From Novakomyces olei (Eukaryota > Ascomycota > Novakomycetes > Novakomycetales > Novakomycetaceae): a DNA stretch of 64,000 bases. The stretch spans positions 992,501-1,056,500 of the forward strand of contig JADEYG010000012.1 in assembly GCA_016906335.1 (NCBI GenBank). The letters are read 5' to 3'. Below are positions 46,515-58,293 of the stretch, piece by piece. The number at the start of each line of letters is the position of its first letter. Within the stretch, counting starts at the first letter, position 1. The translations under genes were made by a program, and so were the position numbers. A model generated the notes under the pieces. It saw only the letters and a program-made list of their open reading frames with translations, made no database searches and had not been told where the DNA came from.

Positions 46515-47596
46515 CTAAGCTCGTGAGTTGACGATTTGGTGGACCAAAATATCTGAAGCCCCAGCATGCTCTAATTTGTCCATAACAAGAGCAGCTTCCT
46601 TGCGAAGTACCATAGCGCTGACAGCTACCCAATTCCCTTCTTCAAGCGGGCTCACAGTCGGAGCCCGGCGCCCTGGTGTGATATGCGAACAAGCCTTGAG
46701 CTGCTCCCGAGGGCAGTTGTAGCAGAGCAATAGATATTTCTGTGCAGTCACGTAACCACGAACGCGTCGAGTTATTAGCGGAATCATATCAGGTCGACGT
46801 GACTGCTTTGATCTGATAAGGACAGCCGTTGTTTCCATCAGAGTATCAATAGGGCGTAGACCAGCGGCCTTCATAGTTTCTCCAGACTCCACGAGGTCAA
46901 CAATTCCATCGGCCAGGCCAAGTGCACAAGCAGCTTCAACAGAACCAGAGACAAACTTTACTTTGGTAGGCGTAGCGACTGCATTGCCTTTGGCTGCCAA
47001 ATCTGCTTCCAATTTGCGGAAGAAACTGCCGACAAAGTCTTCAAACGAAGTGACCACGCGTTTCCCTATTAATTCATTCACGCTTTTAATGCTGCTCGCC
47101 TCTGGAACTTGAGCTTGCAATTTGCAAGAGCCAAAGCCCAGATCTAAAAGCTCTTCAATTTCAAGATCCGGGCTGGTTAATTTTGCTTCAACTACCGTGT
47201 CCTGCCCCGTGATACCGAGATCGACATTGCCCTCGGCCACGAACCTTGGAATATCCGCAGCAGGGAGGAAGACAAGGGCAATAGGCAGATTGTGTACGAG
47301 CGCAATATCTAATCGGCTGTGGCGGTGGAATTTTATATCGGACCCAGACAGTACCTCCAAGCACGACTGGTGCAGTCGTCCCTCTATAGCGTTTAGTAGA
47401 ACGAAAAAGGTACTCTAAAAGATTTAAATTGCGAAATAAAACAACGGCTGAAACAAGAGGCAGCAGAATACGAATAAACGCCCAGAAACAGAGGTTTGCA
47501 AATGAAATAAAGCAGTAAAAAAAGTAGCACAGGGAATTGCGTACTTTTGGGAATCGCAAATAGTAGGCGATTGTCGAGATGGTTGACGAGATCCAT
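46515..47596 (-). CDS. HIS1: ATP phosphoribosyltransferase
   Basis: First step of histidine biosynthesis: ATP + PRPP to phosphoribosyl-ATP. Two exons on the minus strand: 47596-47545 (MDLVNHLDNRLLFAIPK) and 47383-46515, joined over a 161-nt intron ending TACTAAACGCTATAG so that the hallmark IPKKGRL is restored; 306 residues (yeast 297). Further motifs: DIPRFVAEGNVDLGITGQD, KRVVTSFEDF, the PRPP-binding loop VSGSVEAACALGLADGIVDL, and ESGETMKAAGLRPI. The C-terminal ~90 residues (YNCPREQLKACSHITPGRRA) form the long-form HisG regulatory domain that mediates histidine feedback inhibition. The palindrome at 47849 lies 253 bp upstream. Confidence 0.96.
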
Positions 47597-48022
47597 CGCT
47601 CGAGATTCAACACGTCTACAAAGATTATTATTATCAGATAATAATGGTTTTGATAAAGAAAAGTTTTGTGCTCGCAAACTCTCTACGCAAACTCTATTAG
47701 CAAACTCTATCGTAGCTTGTTATCGCCAGACAAGCAATTTTATTGTTTTACCAATTTTATGGTTTTACCAATTTTATTGTTGACCAATTATTTGATAATA
47801 AATTTTTTGTTTAGCCAATTTATCGTCGAGTCTGACATTAATAGGTACACGGGTACCCGTCCGCTTATTCAATATATATCACTTAGACAATGCGTAGACA
47901 TAAAATCATTGATGATATTGGTAATAATAAAATTATCGAGCAGCGAGCGACATATCAGAAATAGATAAAATAAAATATTAGAAAAAAGACCCACCCGCTC
48001 GAGGAGCAATGCATCTTTTGCC
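47597..48022. other. Divergent promoter region (HIS1 / UTP22-like)
   Basis: Only 426 bp separate the two starts. It contains the ACGGGTACCCGT palindrome. No sequence resembling the N-terminal half of Utp22 is present here. Confidence 0.55.
47849..47860. promoter_or_regulatory. Palindrome ACGGGTACCCGT (second copy)
   Basis: Together with the next seven bases it is identical over 19 bp to 9906-9924. It lies between the divergent HIS1 and UTP22-like starts. Confidence 0.45.
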
Positions 48023-50208
48023 ATGAAGTGGCACGAGTACGAGTACGATGCGGCTTTTAGGTAAGTGCAAGACGAAATTTTAGCATTGTATAAACCTGAT
48101 CTGACCACGCGATTTGGATAGATGCGCTACTGATCGGCCGGTGGATACGGCTGCCGTTGAAGCAGTAGTTAAACGTGCTTTGGGGAAGCGTGTGACTCGT
48201 GTCGCGGTTGTGCAGAGCACAGACCGTCAAGTATGCATTGGACTGCTTTTAGATGCCACAGCGGCCGCAAGTATTGTGGATCTTGGCCCAAATTCTACGG
48301 AAACAGATGGCATTAAAGAATACAAAAAGTTTTGGGGCGGCCGATCAGAGCTGCGTCGGTTTCGCAACGGCGAGATTCGGGAAAGTGTGGTTTGGGAAAC
48401 TGTTAGGGGCGATCACGTAGTGCAAGATATTGTTCGCTACATTCTGCGCGTACATTTCCCCCAATTGAAGATCGAAACGGTATGGGGCTTTGCGTACAGG
48501 GCCTTTTTACAGCAGCCAACGAGCGGTACACATGGAGATTTTGCGTCTGTCATGGCGGGCTTTGACGAAATTGCCAAAATTATTCGCAATGTCCGTGATC
48601 TCCCGCTAAGCATTGCTGGTGTAACCGGAACGGGATCGGCATTAAGGTACACTAGTGTTATTATTCCCGGAGACAGGCCATCGTCTCCAGCGGATGCGGT
48701 AGTGCACTTTGAGTCCTCACCCCGTTGGCCACGGGACTTGCGGGCCCTGCAAAGAGTAAAGACATCCCTGCTCATTGAACTGGGAAGAGCAATTGAGCGA
48801 AATCCTGAGATTAGAGCAGTTACAGTTGGGCGAGAAAATGAGCATAATGATGTCGCAAATGCAACTTTTCTACAAGTTGAATCTGCCTCTGCAGCTCCAC
48901 TATGTATACGGTTCCGCCTGTGCGTGGAGCAAGAGCGAATTTTGCTTCAGCAAGCGCTGCGTGGTCGTCGGAGTCAGTTGACCCGGGCGGAAAGGAACTT
49001 GGCCCGTGAAGCTTTAGCCGTATGGGAAGAGCATTTTGAAGGTAGAGTACGGCATGCACGTGCCTTGCAAAGACTGTGTCAGCACTTCCCCGCCTTATCC
49101 CCGAGTGTAAGGCTGGTCAAACAGTTTTTTGCTCATCAGCTCATGTCCCGTGCCCTCACTGAGGAAGCAGTGGAATTATTAGTGGCTAAAGTCTTTGTTG
49201 ACGGACCGAGTTCATGCTCTCCACCGGGCAGTATGGCCTCCGGGTTTGTACGGGCCATACGCAGTATTGCTCAATGGGACTGGCCACACAGTGCAATGTT
49301 TGTTCCCTTACAGGAGGCAGATAACGATGGAGGAGTCGTAGAGGATTATAATAGCAATAGCGACAATGAAGGACAGGAAGAGGAAGCCAAACTTGGGTCT
49401 TGTGTATATAGAGCAGAAGAAAAGGAAGCACAGCACAGGTTTCGTGCAGTGCGGCGGCAGGATCCTTACATGGAACATTTCACAATGTTAATAGCCAGCC
49501 CTCTTGATCCTTCAGGGCTCTATTGGACAGAGCGTTGCCGACGTCCTTCAAAGATGGTTGCTAATCGTATTACACAGCTGTGCCGTTCATCACGGGAGGT
49601 TGCCGTAGTGAATCCAGAGGTGGGTCTCGCAAACATGAGAACAGTGATATAACCTGGTTCTATGCTAACCTGCCAGGTCTGCTTCCGAGCCGATGTGTCC
49701 CCATATGATCTTGTTATCCACTTGAATCCACGGGAAGACCCGTATTCCTGGCAAAGCGAGCTTGTGTCAATTGGGGACAAGGATACAGCAATGACGACGG
49801 GCAAACGCAAGTTTCGAAACCTTGAATTAGCAGCTTCTACTCAGGGAGCCGGTTATGATCCGATGGGCAGTTTTGTGCAAGATCTAGTAGTAAGTGTCTA
49901 TGCTTGTTATTGATTTGTCGGTTTTTCCAATACTCATAATTAAGGCTTGCTACGGTGCCGCAATGACCTTCTTCCATAATTCTCAGGGCGGCAACGTTGT
50001 TGGAGTCGTGTGCCAGCCACGGATTCTCTCTCCACACAAATTTCGACCGGGCCTACCTTACTCGACAGAGCCTTACAAAGACCCAACTCGTGATGATGGA
50101 GAAGAGCAGCTTGTTCGCGCAAATATGAAGGCAATGCTGGCCGAGATTGAACGTATCGGTGGCAGTCTCGTCACCCGCATTGATATCCAGAATTCTGCCT
50201 TGTTTTAG
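48023..50208 (+). CDS. UTP22: Utp22/Nrap-like ribosome biogenesis protein, N-terminally short
   Basis: Utp22 belongs to the UTP-C module of the small-subunit processome in the nucleolus. Exons: 48023-48060, 48122-49643, 49677-49889 and 49945-50208, about 678 residues with consistent phases; the 33-nt intron 49644-49676 removes an in-frame stop. The sequence matches Nrap/NOL6 from its middle onward: KKFWGGRSELRRFRNGEIRE, SVVWETV, RALQRLCQHFPALSPSVRLV, SMASGFVRAIRSIAQWDW, VSPYDLVIHLNPRE and GAAMTFFHNSQGGNVVGVVC. Family proteins have 1100-1240 residues; about 450-550 N-terminal residues (the first nucleotidyltransferase-like domains) are missing, with only 426 bp before HIS1. The start MKWHEYEYDAAFR was chosen because it splices in phase. 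The gene may be truncated, split, or have a distant 5' part; I cannot tell which. Confidence 0.8.
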
Positions 50209-50476
50209 GCATGTATGAAAAGTAGAAGAGTTCATTTATAGAGAAATATGTTTTTAAAAAATACAAATACGCTATATATATATATATATACAATAGACGC
50301 GTCTAGTCAGACACAGTGTACACGTTTTCATGCTCCAACAGTTTGAAAAGACGCTTGACCTATTAACCCTAATATCTCTGACGCATGTTTGTGACCCGTC
50401 GCCAGTATTGCTCTCGCATCGTCACCAACAAGCACGAGATCAGCCGTGAAAGCAAAAATTAATACCATTTCAGAAT

Positions 50477-51156
50477 CTAGACTTGCTTCCCACCACAGTC
50501 GGGCGTTACGGGTTCAACGCCCCACCTTTTAAGCCATCTGTAAAGCCCATTTTCAAACCTCCAAAACTGCCAGCATTAGTTACTGTGTGGTATTACACTC
50601 GTGTACGAACCATTCCGTGTCCCGGAACAGTGCCATCGGCAATCCATACGCTCCAGGCTCTCATCCGGCTGGCCAGCATTATATCCGTGAAAAGCCGGTC
50701 GCCAATCACGCAAATATTACCCGCGTGCGTAACGATGCCTCGTGACTTTAGGTCCTCAAGGATCTCTGTTCCGCACAGTGGTTTTTGCCGCGAGTGTAAA
50801 AGGACGCGTGAGCCAGTATCGCGTTCCACGCGTTCCGCTAGTTCGCGTCCTTGTTTACGCGTCAAGGACCCAGCAGTGTTACTTACTATTACGACATGGT
50901 AATCGCGTTGCAAGTCGGCAAAGCGAGCTCTGTAGCGCGGGAACACTGCCGTCGCATGCGGCTCGGCAAAGCAATTGTCCTTGTCTAAGACTACGGCCCG
51001 AATATCGGGTCGGAGGAGAGACCGAGAGCCCGCGGCAAGCGCTGACGGCAGATCAGACGGTAATTGGTCGAATGTGCGTACAGACAAATTGGGGACAATG
51101 AGCGCAGGCTTTGCTAGCGCTTGTAATGCCACCAGCGCAGCAGCAACGTTTGTCAT
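50477..51156 (-). CDS. GEP4: Mitochondrial phosphatidylglycerophosphatase Gep4
   Basis: HAD-family phosphatase that converts phosphatidylglycerophosphate to phosphatidylglycerol on the way to cardiolipin, at the matrix side of the inner membrane. Exon 1 is 51156-50599 and exon 2 is 50566-50477, joined over a 32-nt intron (GTGTAA start, GTAACTAAT branch) that removes a stop; 215 residues. Motifs: LIVPNLSVRTFDQLP, catalytic VVLDKDNCFA (DxDxT-type), VIVSNTAGS, HSRQKPLC and ICVIGDRLFTDIMLASRM. Exon 2 adds FENGLYRWLKRWGVEPVTP, which matches the usual Gep4 tail, so the splice is credible. The N-terminus is hydrophobic and suits mitochondrial targeting. Confidence 0.93.
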
Positions 51157-53171
51157 GAGACCGTTGTGGGGTATTTTTATTATTAAATGGTGATTTCTCG
51201 AAATACATGTACTGAGAAATACTATATATCGAAATAGATATTGAGAAATATTATATATTGAGAAATAGAAATAGATATTGTATAGGAATATTGTATATTA
51301 TTGTAAACGAAAACTGCTCCTTGTTGCGTAGAGAAGAGTAAATATTATTGAGCAAAAGACGTTGAACTGAACTGTTGAATTGAAAAAGCGTTTGGAGAGA
51401 TGAGATTTATTCAAGTGTTGATCTATTTATACCTGATATCTATAATCTTAGTTTGTAGTCACCCATATCTTGGTTTATCTCTAACAAAAGATTTGTGTCT
51501 GCACTACACTTGCTGATTGTGCACGAAATAGGATTGACTTGATTGTATTCGCCAGTTGACGGTCCATAACGACCGTGTCTACAAACAGCGATCACGCGTT
51601 TGCGCCGTGTTTTTGGTGAGCGGCTGCAGCATTGCTTGTGCAGGATTTGAGAGCGCGCCCGGCAATTCTACTTTGCTCGTTTACACTGCACTCAAAAAAC
51701 TGCCTATTATAATTTGTTGCGCCAACTGCCGTTTCCGCTCAATTCTCTCGAATTAAACAATGGCCTAATACAGGTTGACTGTGATTTACGCAGTGTTTCC
51801 AGCTTGTGCCACTGCACTATCCCACACGAGTCCACAAGTCCAGGCTGGACCCATTAAATGTGCGCAGCGTCATACGCATCCAGGCCGGGAATCTGGGGCA
51901 ATAGACTATTGTAAGACTATCGTAGACTATCGTAATTTTAACGTGGACCGCTCGGACAAACACGCACGCTAATGGCACGTTTTTGCATTATTACGTAATC
52001 TAGATGCTTCCATGCCAGCCGTTGATTACATTACATAATTAATCCATGGCGTTTCTAAAATTTTTGGGCAATAAATCCAGTTGAATGCCGTCTCCATATT
52101 ATTTCCCTTTCTCACTAATTCCGTATTCGATCCTTCTATTCTGGTACTCGTCAATTCCATGGGAACAATACTGGAAAGAATTATTTCATGCGGGCCAGTG
52201 AGGAATGAACGGCTCTTGGCAGCAGTATTATGTACGAGCGTGGCGTATGGCATAAAAGTAATGTATAAAGTGGTAATGCATAAAGTCAGGCTCGTGCAGG
52301 TCAGGGAATAAATGTTTTTCTCCCGTTGTAGATAATCCAGCATACTCTCGTCGAAACACCGACGACCTGTGAGAGTGCGATTCAATGCAACAAGAATTGT
52401 AGCGACAAACGTGGCCGATAGCCAGTCGCCTTCATCCCTTGCATTCCACCCTCCTGATCCGATCGGTGCGAGCAGATTGCTCACGTATGGTAGAACTCAA
52501 TTTATTAATCGCAGCAATCGCGGATATTAAATATGCAAGACTGCTGTTTGCTTGTATGGAGATTGGCCAGTGTAGAAGGAAATAAATTATATCATACTCA
52601 ATAAAACAGCGCTAATTAATCGAAAGGGCAAGAAAATGTAGTGAAAAATAAAACCGCGAAAATTTCAGTGTCCGTTTGAGCTGCGCACCGGCGACACAGA
52701 TATGGAATATTTCTCCCTCGCGCTATACTTTTCCTTTAACTCGCCCTCTCCTATATTTACTTTGGTGGATTATAGCCGCTGTCTACTGTTGCCAAGCACC
52801 CCCGTTCCTTATTCCTGCGTACGTTAACGAGCTATAAATATACTAAAAATATACACACACACACAGGCCATAAACACTAAACTTGGTATCGCATAGTAAA
52901 GACAGATTAACGTGTATACATTTATACACAGAATATATTCTTTATATACACAAAACATATATTTATATATACACAAAGCATACATATATCTATATAAATT
53001 TGTATACATGTATACATACATCTATGTATAAAACAAATACTGCCAATAGGTGCAGGCACAATTTAATAAAAATCACGATACATTGTACACTGTACACAAC
53101 CGCAGTCGATCTACCAGGTAGATGCTCGTTTCTCTCACATAATCAAAACCAAAGCTCTGCTTGCTGAGGCA
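51157..53171. other. Long divergent intergenic region (GEP4 / KRE6)
   Basis: About 2 kb without a gene I can support. Weak frames on both strands at 52026-52484 overlap each other and lack known motifs. The 3' part has CA- and TATA-type dinucleotide-rich sequence (52850-53030) just before KRE6. Confidence 0.45.
52833..52840 (+). promoter_or_regulatory. Candidate TATA box of KRE6/SKN1 gene
   Basis: TATAAATA about 340 bp upstream of the ATG at 53172. It implies a long 5' leader if used. Confidence 0.3.
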
Positions 53172-55646
53172 ATGGATCCCTTTGAGGATCCGTCTGAAGC
53201 CTCGGCGGCTTCGTCGTCGACTGGAAACGGCCCGTTTACACACTCTCACCATTCGAATATACGGAACGACTCGCCTTCAGGGCGGCGTCGATCCTCCTCG
53301 AACGGTGTAAGCTTCTCCAGCTCCTCTGGATCGCTGCCTCTGCAGGCAGCAAATGCGGCTCAGCTTCCAAACACTCGGCAAAGCAGCAGCGGACTCTCAC
53401 AGGCAGTGAACAGCGGCCAAGCCTCGGCGGCCGAGTACTCTCAGCGGAAGCGTGTCAGCACTGGATCAAAGTCTATTCCCACTTTCTCGCCCACTTCCTT
53501 CTCTCCAATCCTCTCCTCCTCTCCACGCGCGTCCCCACGGCTCAACAGGGGGTCTTCTCCGGGCGCGTTCCACTCCACTGTCCCGGCTGGCTCACGCAGC
53601 CGCGTCGAGTCGGGCTCATACAATAACAATAACGGCAGTAGCAGTGGGAACAATGGAGCCGGTAGTTCGAGCGGCGGGTACGGAGAGCTGCACGCTTCTC
53701 ACTCGGAAAACTCGTTTCGAAACTCGTTTGGTGGAGAGTTTGATCGGTACCCGCGGTCGGCGTCGGGAACGGCTCCGTTTACTCAGCCGTCTTCGAGAGC
53801 AAACTCTCTACGCTTAACCGGTCCAGGACAGAGGGACGCTTCGTTTGACTCGGCCCACTCGCTGCTACTAGCTACAAATAATAACAACAATAACAATAAC
53901 AATTATAATAATAATTATAATAATAATATTAATAATATTAATAACGGCAATGGCAATGGCAATGGCAATGGCAATGGCAATGGCAATGGCAATGGCAATG
54001 GCAATGGCAATGGCAATGGCAAGGGCAACAGGCTCGTTTCCAGCGGTGGCGGTGATGAAAAAGCCGGATTAATGCAAAATATTTATGGAGTGCCCAATCT
54101 GTCCGATACCGGAGAACTGACGGTGGATGTGAACGAGAAAGAGGAGGACGATGCCCTCCACGATCCTCGAGCAGACTACCCCTACCGGGACAGAGAGAGC
54201 CGGGTGGGCTGGCGTGCTGTTGCCAATATTGGCGTACTGGCTATCCTTTTGGCCGGAGCAATGACGCTCTTTGTGGTCTGGCCGGCTCTCACGTTTACGG
54301 GCAACACTGCCGCTGATGTTACCTACAGAGACCGCAATAGACCAAACCCAAACGCTACCCTTGCAGACCACGCTCTGACTCACCATGAAGCTGACAACTT
54401 TCGAGGTCTTCGCACCAATTTGATTGATCCGGATACGCCGCAAAGTGCGTATACTCGGCAATCCATTAACGGAGGCAAAACGTACAATCTTGTGTTCTCT
54501 GACGAGTTTGAAAAAGAAGGCCGGTCCTTTTATGCTGGGGATGATCCGTACTGGGAGGCAGTGGATCTGTGGTACGGAGCAACTGAAGATTTGGAGTGGT
54601 ACACTCCTGATGCCGTTACTACTGGCAATGGCACTTTACAGATATCCATTGATGCTTTCCGTAACCACAACCTCGATTTCCGGTCGGGCATGGTCCAGTC
54701 GTGGAACAAGATGTGCTTTACCGGTGGCATTATAGAGATATCGGCCAGCCTGCCTGGCAGAGGCGATGTCCTGGGGCTCTGGCCTGGTCTATGGACCCTC
54801 GGCAACCTGGCCCGGCCGGGGTACAGGGGCACATCAGAGGGTCTTTGGCCGTACGCTTACGACTCGTGCGATGCCGGAATCACACCGAACCAGTCTTCTC
54901 CCGATGGAGTGTCCCATCTGCCAGGGCAGCGTCTGCCCTCGTGTACGTGTGAGGGCGAGGACCACCCGAGCCCTGGCCGGGGCCGTGGAGCACCCGAGAT
55001 TGATATTATAGAGGGAACCGTGGCCGGCTATAGCCCGGAGGGCAACAAGACAGGTGTGGCCTCCCAATCCTTCCAACTGGCTCCAATGGATCCTTTTTGG
55101 TACGTTAATTACGACTATGTTGCCATCTACAATCAATCGATTACGCAGATGAACACTTGGACGGGAGGACCGTTGCAGCAAGCAGCCTCGGGAGCCACTA
55201 CGCTAAACACACGCTGGTACGATGGCCAAGAGTACCAAAAGTACAGTTTTGATTACCAGCCGGGAGGCGCTAACGGTAGCGTTACCTGGTACGTTGGTGA
55301 TGATCCAGCTTGGACACTTGCGGGGGCAGCAATGGGACCGAATGGTAATGTAGGACAGCGTATAGTCTCCCCAGAACCAATGAGTGTCATCATGAATGTT
55401 GGCATATCGACTTCATGGGTCTACATTGACTTTCCCTCGCTCGAGTTTCCCTCAACCATGTACATCGACTACGTACGGATCTACCAGGACCCGGACAGAG
55501 TGAGCGTTACCTGCGATCCGCCCGATTACCCGACGTACGATTACATCCAGCAGCATCCTTTGGTCTACCAAAACCCGAATTATACGCAGTTTGAGGATGC
55601 TGGGTACACGTGGCCAAGGAATAGTTTAATGCACGGTTGCTCTTGA
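53172..55646 (+). CDS. KRE6: Beta-1,6-glucan synthesis protein Kre6/Skn1 (GH16)
   Basis: Type II membrane protein of the secretory pathway needed for cell-wall beta-1,6-glucan. Single exon, 824 residues (yeast Kre6 is 720). The cytosolic N-terminus (1-345) is Ser-rich and low complexity, with an Asn tract and then a (Gly-Asn)n tract at about residues 235-284 encoded by simple repeats. One membrane span lies at about 348-375 (VANIGVLAILLAGAMTLFVV). The lumenal GH16-like domain has YNLVFSDEFEKEGRSF, DPYWEAVDLWYGATEDLEWY, LPGRGDVLGLWPGLWTLGN, the catalytic-type signature APEIDIIEG (near 608) and TMYIDYVRIYQD. Cysteines in the family-specific loop (CTCEGEDHPSP) are present. Whether this is the Kre6 or Skn1 paralogue cannot be said. 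Confidence 0.94.
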   Translation: MDPFEDPSEASAASSSTGNGPFTHSHHSNIRNDSPSGRRRSSSNGVSFSSSSGSLPLQAANAAQLPNTRQSSSGLSQAVNSGQASAAEYSQRKRVSTGSKSIPTFSPTSFSPILSSSPRASPRLNRGSSPGAFHSTVPAGSRSRVESGSYNNNNGSSSGNNGAGSSSGGYGELHASHSENSFRNSFGGEFDRYPRSASGTAPFTQPSSRANSLRLTGPGQRDASFDSAHSLLLATNNNNNNNNNYNNNYNNNINNINNGNGNGNGNGNGNGNGNGNGNGNGNGKGNRLVSSGGGDEKAGLMQNIYGVPNLSDTGELTVDVNEKEEDDALHDPRADYPYRDRESRVGWRAVANIGVLAILLAGAMTLFVVWPALTFTGNTAADVTYRDRNRPNPNATLADHALTHHEADNFRGLRTNLIDPDTPQSAYTRQSINGGKTYNLVFSDEFEKEGRSFYAGDDPYWEAVDLWYGATEDLEWYTPDAVTTGNGTLQISIDAFRNHNLDFRSGMVQSWNKMCFTGGIIEISASLPGRGDVLGLWPGLWTLGNLARPGYRGTSEGLWPYAYDSCDAGITPNQSSPDGVSHLPGQRLPSCTCEGEDHPSPGRGRGAPEIDIIEGTVAGYSPEGNKTGVASQSFQLAPMDPFWYVNYDYVAIYNQSITQMNTWTGGPLQQAASGATTLNTRWYDGQEYQKYSFDYQPGGANGSVTWYVGDDPAWTLAGAAMGPNGNVGQRIVSPEPMSVIMNVGISTSWVYIDFPSLEFPSTMYIDYVRIYQDPDRVSVTCDPPDYPTYDYIQQHPLVYQNPNYTQFEDAGYTWPRNSLMHGCS
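53946..54021 (+). repeat. (GGCAAT)n hexanucleotide array in KRE6
   Basis: About 12 perfect GGCAAT units ending in GGCAAG, encoding alternating Gly and Asn. It is preceded at 53875-53944 by an AAT/AAC-rich Asn tract. The same hexamer occurs in the phosphatase gene. Confidence 0.95.
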
Positions 55647-56564
55647 TTAGTTTTGTGTGTTTGTGTTTTTTTTTGTTTTTTTTTTTGCTGTTGTTATTGT
55701 GTTTTAACCAGGTATTTTTAGTTTTTATATTGTTTTTGTATAGTTTTCAGTTTTATTTTAGTTTTGACTATTTTTCATTCTATTTACATGATTATGCAAA
55801 GTCAAACAGGGTTTACGGGTTAAATTGCATTCATTGGCCCTTTTTATTTCATCGTCTGCTGGTCTCTAATAGACTGGTAGACCCTCGTTATTTTACTCGA
55901 CAATCGCGTATATTTGTTCTTGTACTATTTGCAATTTAGTTTTTAACGAAATTCTAAATTTATTTTGATTCATTTGTTTTATTTTGCTTTGTGTTTTAAT
56001 AGTTTCCTTCCATACTCATATACATTTGTTCATTACGTTTTGTGTTTTACATTCATGCCGGCAGTATTTGGCCGGTATCGGGATCAAGGTGGAGAAATGA
56101 ACGCAGAAAAAGTTGATCGAGATCGATTCGTGGAAATCTCGACTGTAACGCTATAATTATACAAAACAAAGTTCGCTTTTGGGGTTGAGATGACTCGTTC
56201 AATCTGAACAGGTCGTAAATGGCGTGGTGCATAATAGAAATATTGCCATGTCATTTAGGAGTCTCATCAATATCCAAGGGTTCGTGTTGAAACTACTCGA
56301 AAGAAAATTAGGTAGCTTACGATTTAATATATTGTTTCACGACTGCTTGTTTTTTGATGCGTACAAATCCGTAATCCGTAATTGTGACGCTCACTATGCA
56401 GGCACAAATGCTCGATACCGTTATATATATAAACAATTAATTTCTTTATTAACGCCGCTAATAAATTCATGCAAACTGAGTTTTAATCCTAATGCTGATG
56501 ATAACTAAAAGCCGAGTGATGATAAATTAAAACAAAATTAATCGAAGATTAATCGAAATCGAAA
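55647..56564. other. Intergenic between convergent genes
   Basis: 3' flanks of KRE6 and the KHE-related gene; T-rich (TTTTTGTTTTT near 55665). No gene recognised. Confidence 0.5.
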
Positions 56565-57657
56565 TCAAACAGAAGTGGAACCGCCCTTTCTCCGCCGCGA
56601 CTGCTCTCTATCAATCTGAAGAAGCGCACGAAGTGCATCCGTCTCGAGCAAAGAGCATCCAAGTATATCTGCCGCCTTGCATACCTCATCGCGCCCTATT
56701 AATGGCCGCAAGTCCTCGTCATAGTCAGAGTTTTGCTTCGTACCGTACAACTCGTCCAATTCAAAGTTCTTTTCATAGTCTATTGCCTTGTGATCCAGTA
56801 AAAATTGGATATGCTCGCTTCCCTTCATTGCTATATTGATAAACATAAACAACTATTCCTAATAATAGAGAGTGTAGAGCTTTACCTTTCCAGTGCGACC
56901 AAGCGCGGTAGAGCAAATAAAACCCTGGCAAGTTGGGCAGAATTGGAATAAGTCCTATGGGCGCGACTATAGGCAGCCCTGCAAGAGACCACCAAAGACG
57001 TGATAAATGGAAAGAACGACGTTGCGCAAGCTCGGCCAGGGTTGCATTCACAGCTTCAGGCTTTATTAGTCCGGGGTGCACAAGCCGGATCTACCATTTT
57101 GTCAGTATTGGTAAAGTATCCGGAGAAAGATCATACCTTATTGGCCACATTAAAAGTGCCATCGGTCCATTTCTTCCAGTTAGTAATTGCACTATCTTGC
57201 TTTTCACGCGTTTTGCTGTCAAGTCCAGTTTGGCTTTTTGCTCATGCTTTTTCAGTTTGATTTACTGATTTGATTGAATTCAATTTTGGTTATTCGATTT
57301 TGGTTATTTGATTTTGTTTATTTTTTAAAAACGAACCCCATAAGTGCCGGCATCGAGCAAAGGCAGAGACTTTAAAGCGTACTCCTTGTGCGGCACGTTT
57401 TGCATAACCCTATTCCCCACAGTTGTGCATTTACGTTTCCATGTCCCGCTTCGTTCCCACTGAACCCATTTGCGATTCGTGTTGTCGACTATCCGATCGT
57501 GCAGGGCCATTGGGGTTTTCAATAGCGCAATCCATTCTGACCAGGGAGTTTTACGTGGCAGTGCTGTAGCTGAATCAGCTACTGATGCTGCGCGTTGGTA
57601 CACGACCAGTGTCGTGCTCGCTGCCAGCGGCATACATATTAACTGCCGCGGGCCCAT
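56565..57657 (-). CDS. Mitochondrial K+/H+ exchange-related protein
   Basis: Inner-membrane-associated protein family linked to mitochondrial potassium/proton exchange (yeast YDL183C relatives). Four exons on the minus strand: 57657-57337, 57172-57137 (36 nt), 57090-56886 and 56830-56565, about 275 residues, phases consistent. Family landmarks: KTPMALHDRIVDNTNRKW, KRKCTTVGNRVMQNVPHKEY, ALKSLPLL, then IRLVHPGLIKPEAV, a membrane segment (GLPIVAPIGLIPILPNLPGF) and YLLYRAWSHWKAMKGSEHIQ, assembled across the last splice. The C-terminus has LLETDALRALLQIDREQ, a helix common to the family. The small second exon was placed using the TTACTAACTG branch and GAAG acceptor; its 5' limit is the least certain part. 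Confidence 0.85.
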
Positions 57658-58293
57658 TTAAGTCTTGCAAGTCTTGTCAAACGGCCATCAAGCTGTGGAG
57701 ACTTGCTGCGTCATACGGTGCGAAGCTTGCGTACTTTACATATAAAACATGTGTCAAAGGCGAGTTTTTTTATGTATTTGGCCTCGCGATAAATATGTAT
57801 GTGCAAAGTTTGAAATCGTTCATAGTTGACGCACTTTGGAATGTACTCTACTCTAACTTTATTAGTAATGCTGTGTCTTAATGTTAAGTCAGTTTGTAGT
57901 GTAGTTGAGGTTGTAGTGTAAGAGTAGTAGTGCAAAAGTGTACTGTATTGTAAACTTTGTTGTGCTTTGTAGCGCACTATAGTCTCCTATTTTTGTACAG
58001 CTCGTGTTTATTGTATAGAGAATCCGTGCTGTATACTATATTTGTAATAAATACTGGAAATTACGATCCTGAGAGGGCGGCCGTGCACTACAGACGCGGA
58101 CGGTGAGAGGAGTATTCGCCACTTTGAGGCACTGAGGCGGTCAGGAGGGTAACGCTGCCTTTCTCATAGACGCTGTCCCTAAAAATCGCGGTGTCCGGGA
58201 GAGTAAAATAAGAATACTTACTGGTACAATCGGCTAGTGTACCAGACGAGCAGCATTCGACCTTGTCATCTGTCCCTGGTGCTTGCAGTCAAG
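57658..58293. other. Divergent promoter region (KHE-related / CUL1)
   Basis: Upstream sequences of two divergent genes. A GTAGTGTAG-type degenerate repeat lies near 57890-57935. No gene seen. Confidence 0.5.

Noticed and set aside
52026-52484. Open frame of about 150 codons on the minus strand between GEP4 and KRE6
   Set aside because: It lacks an early ATG (first ATG about 50 codons in), has no recognised motif, and an overlapping plus-strand frame is equally open.
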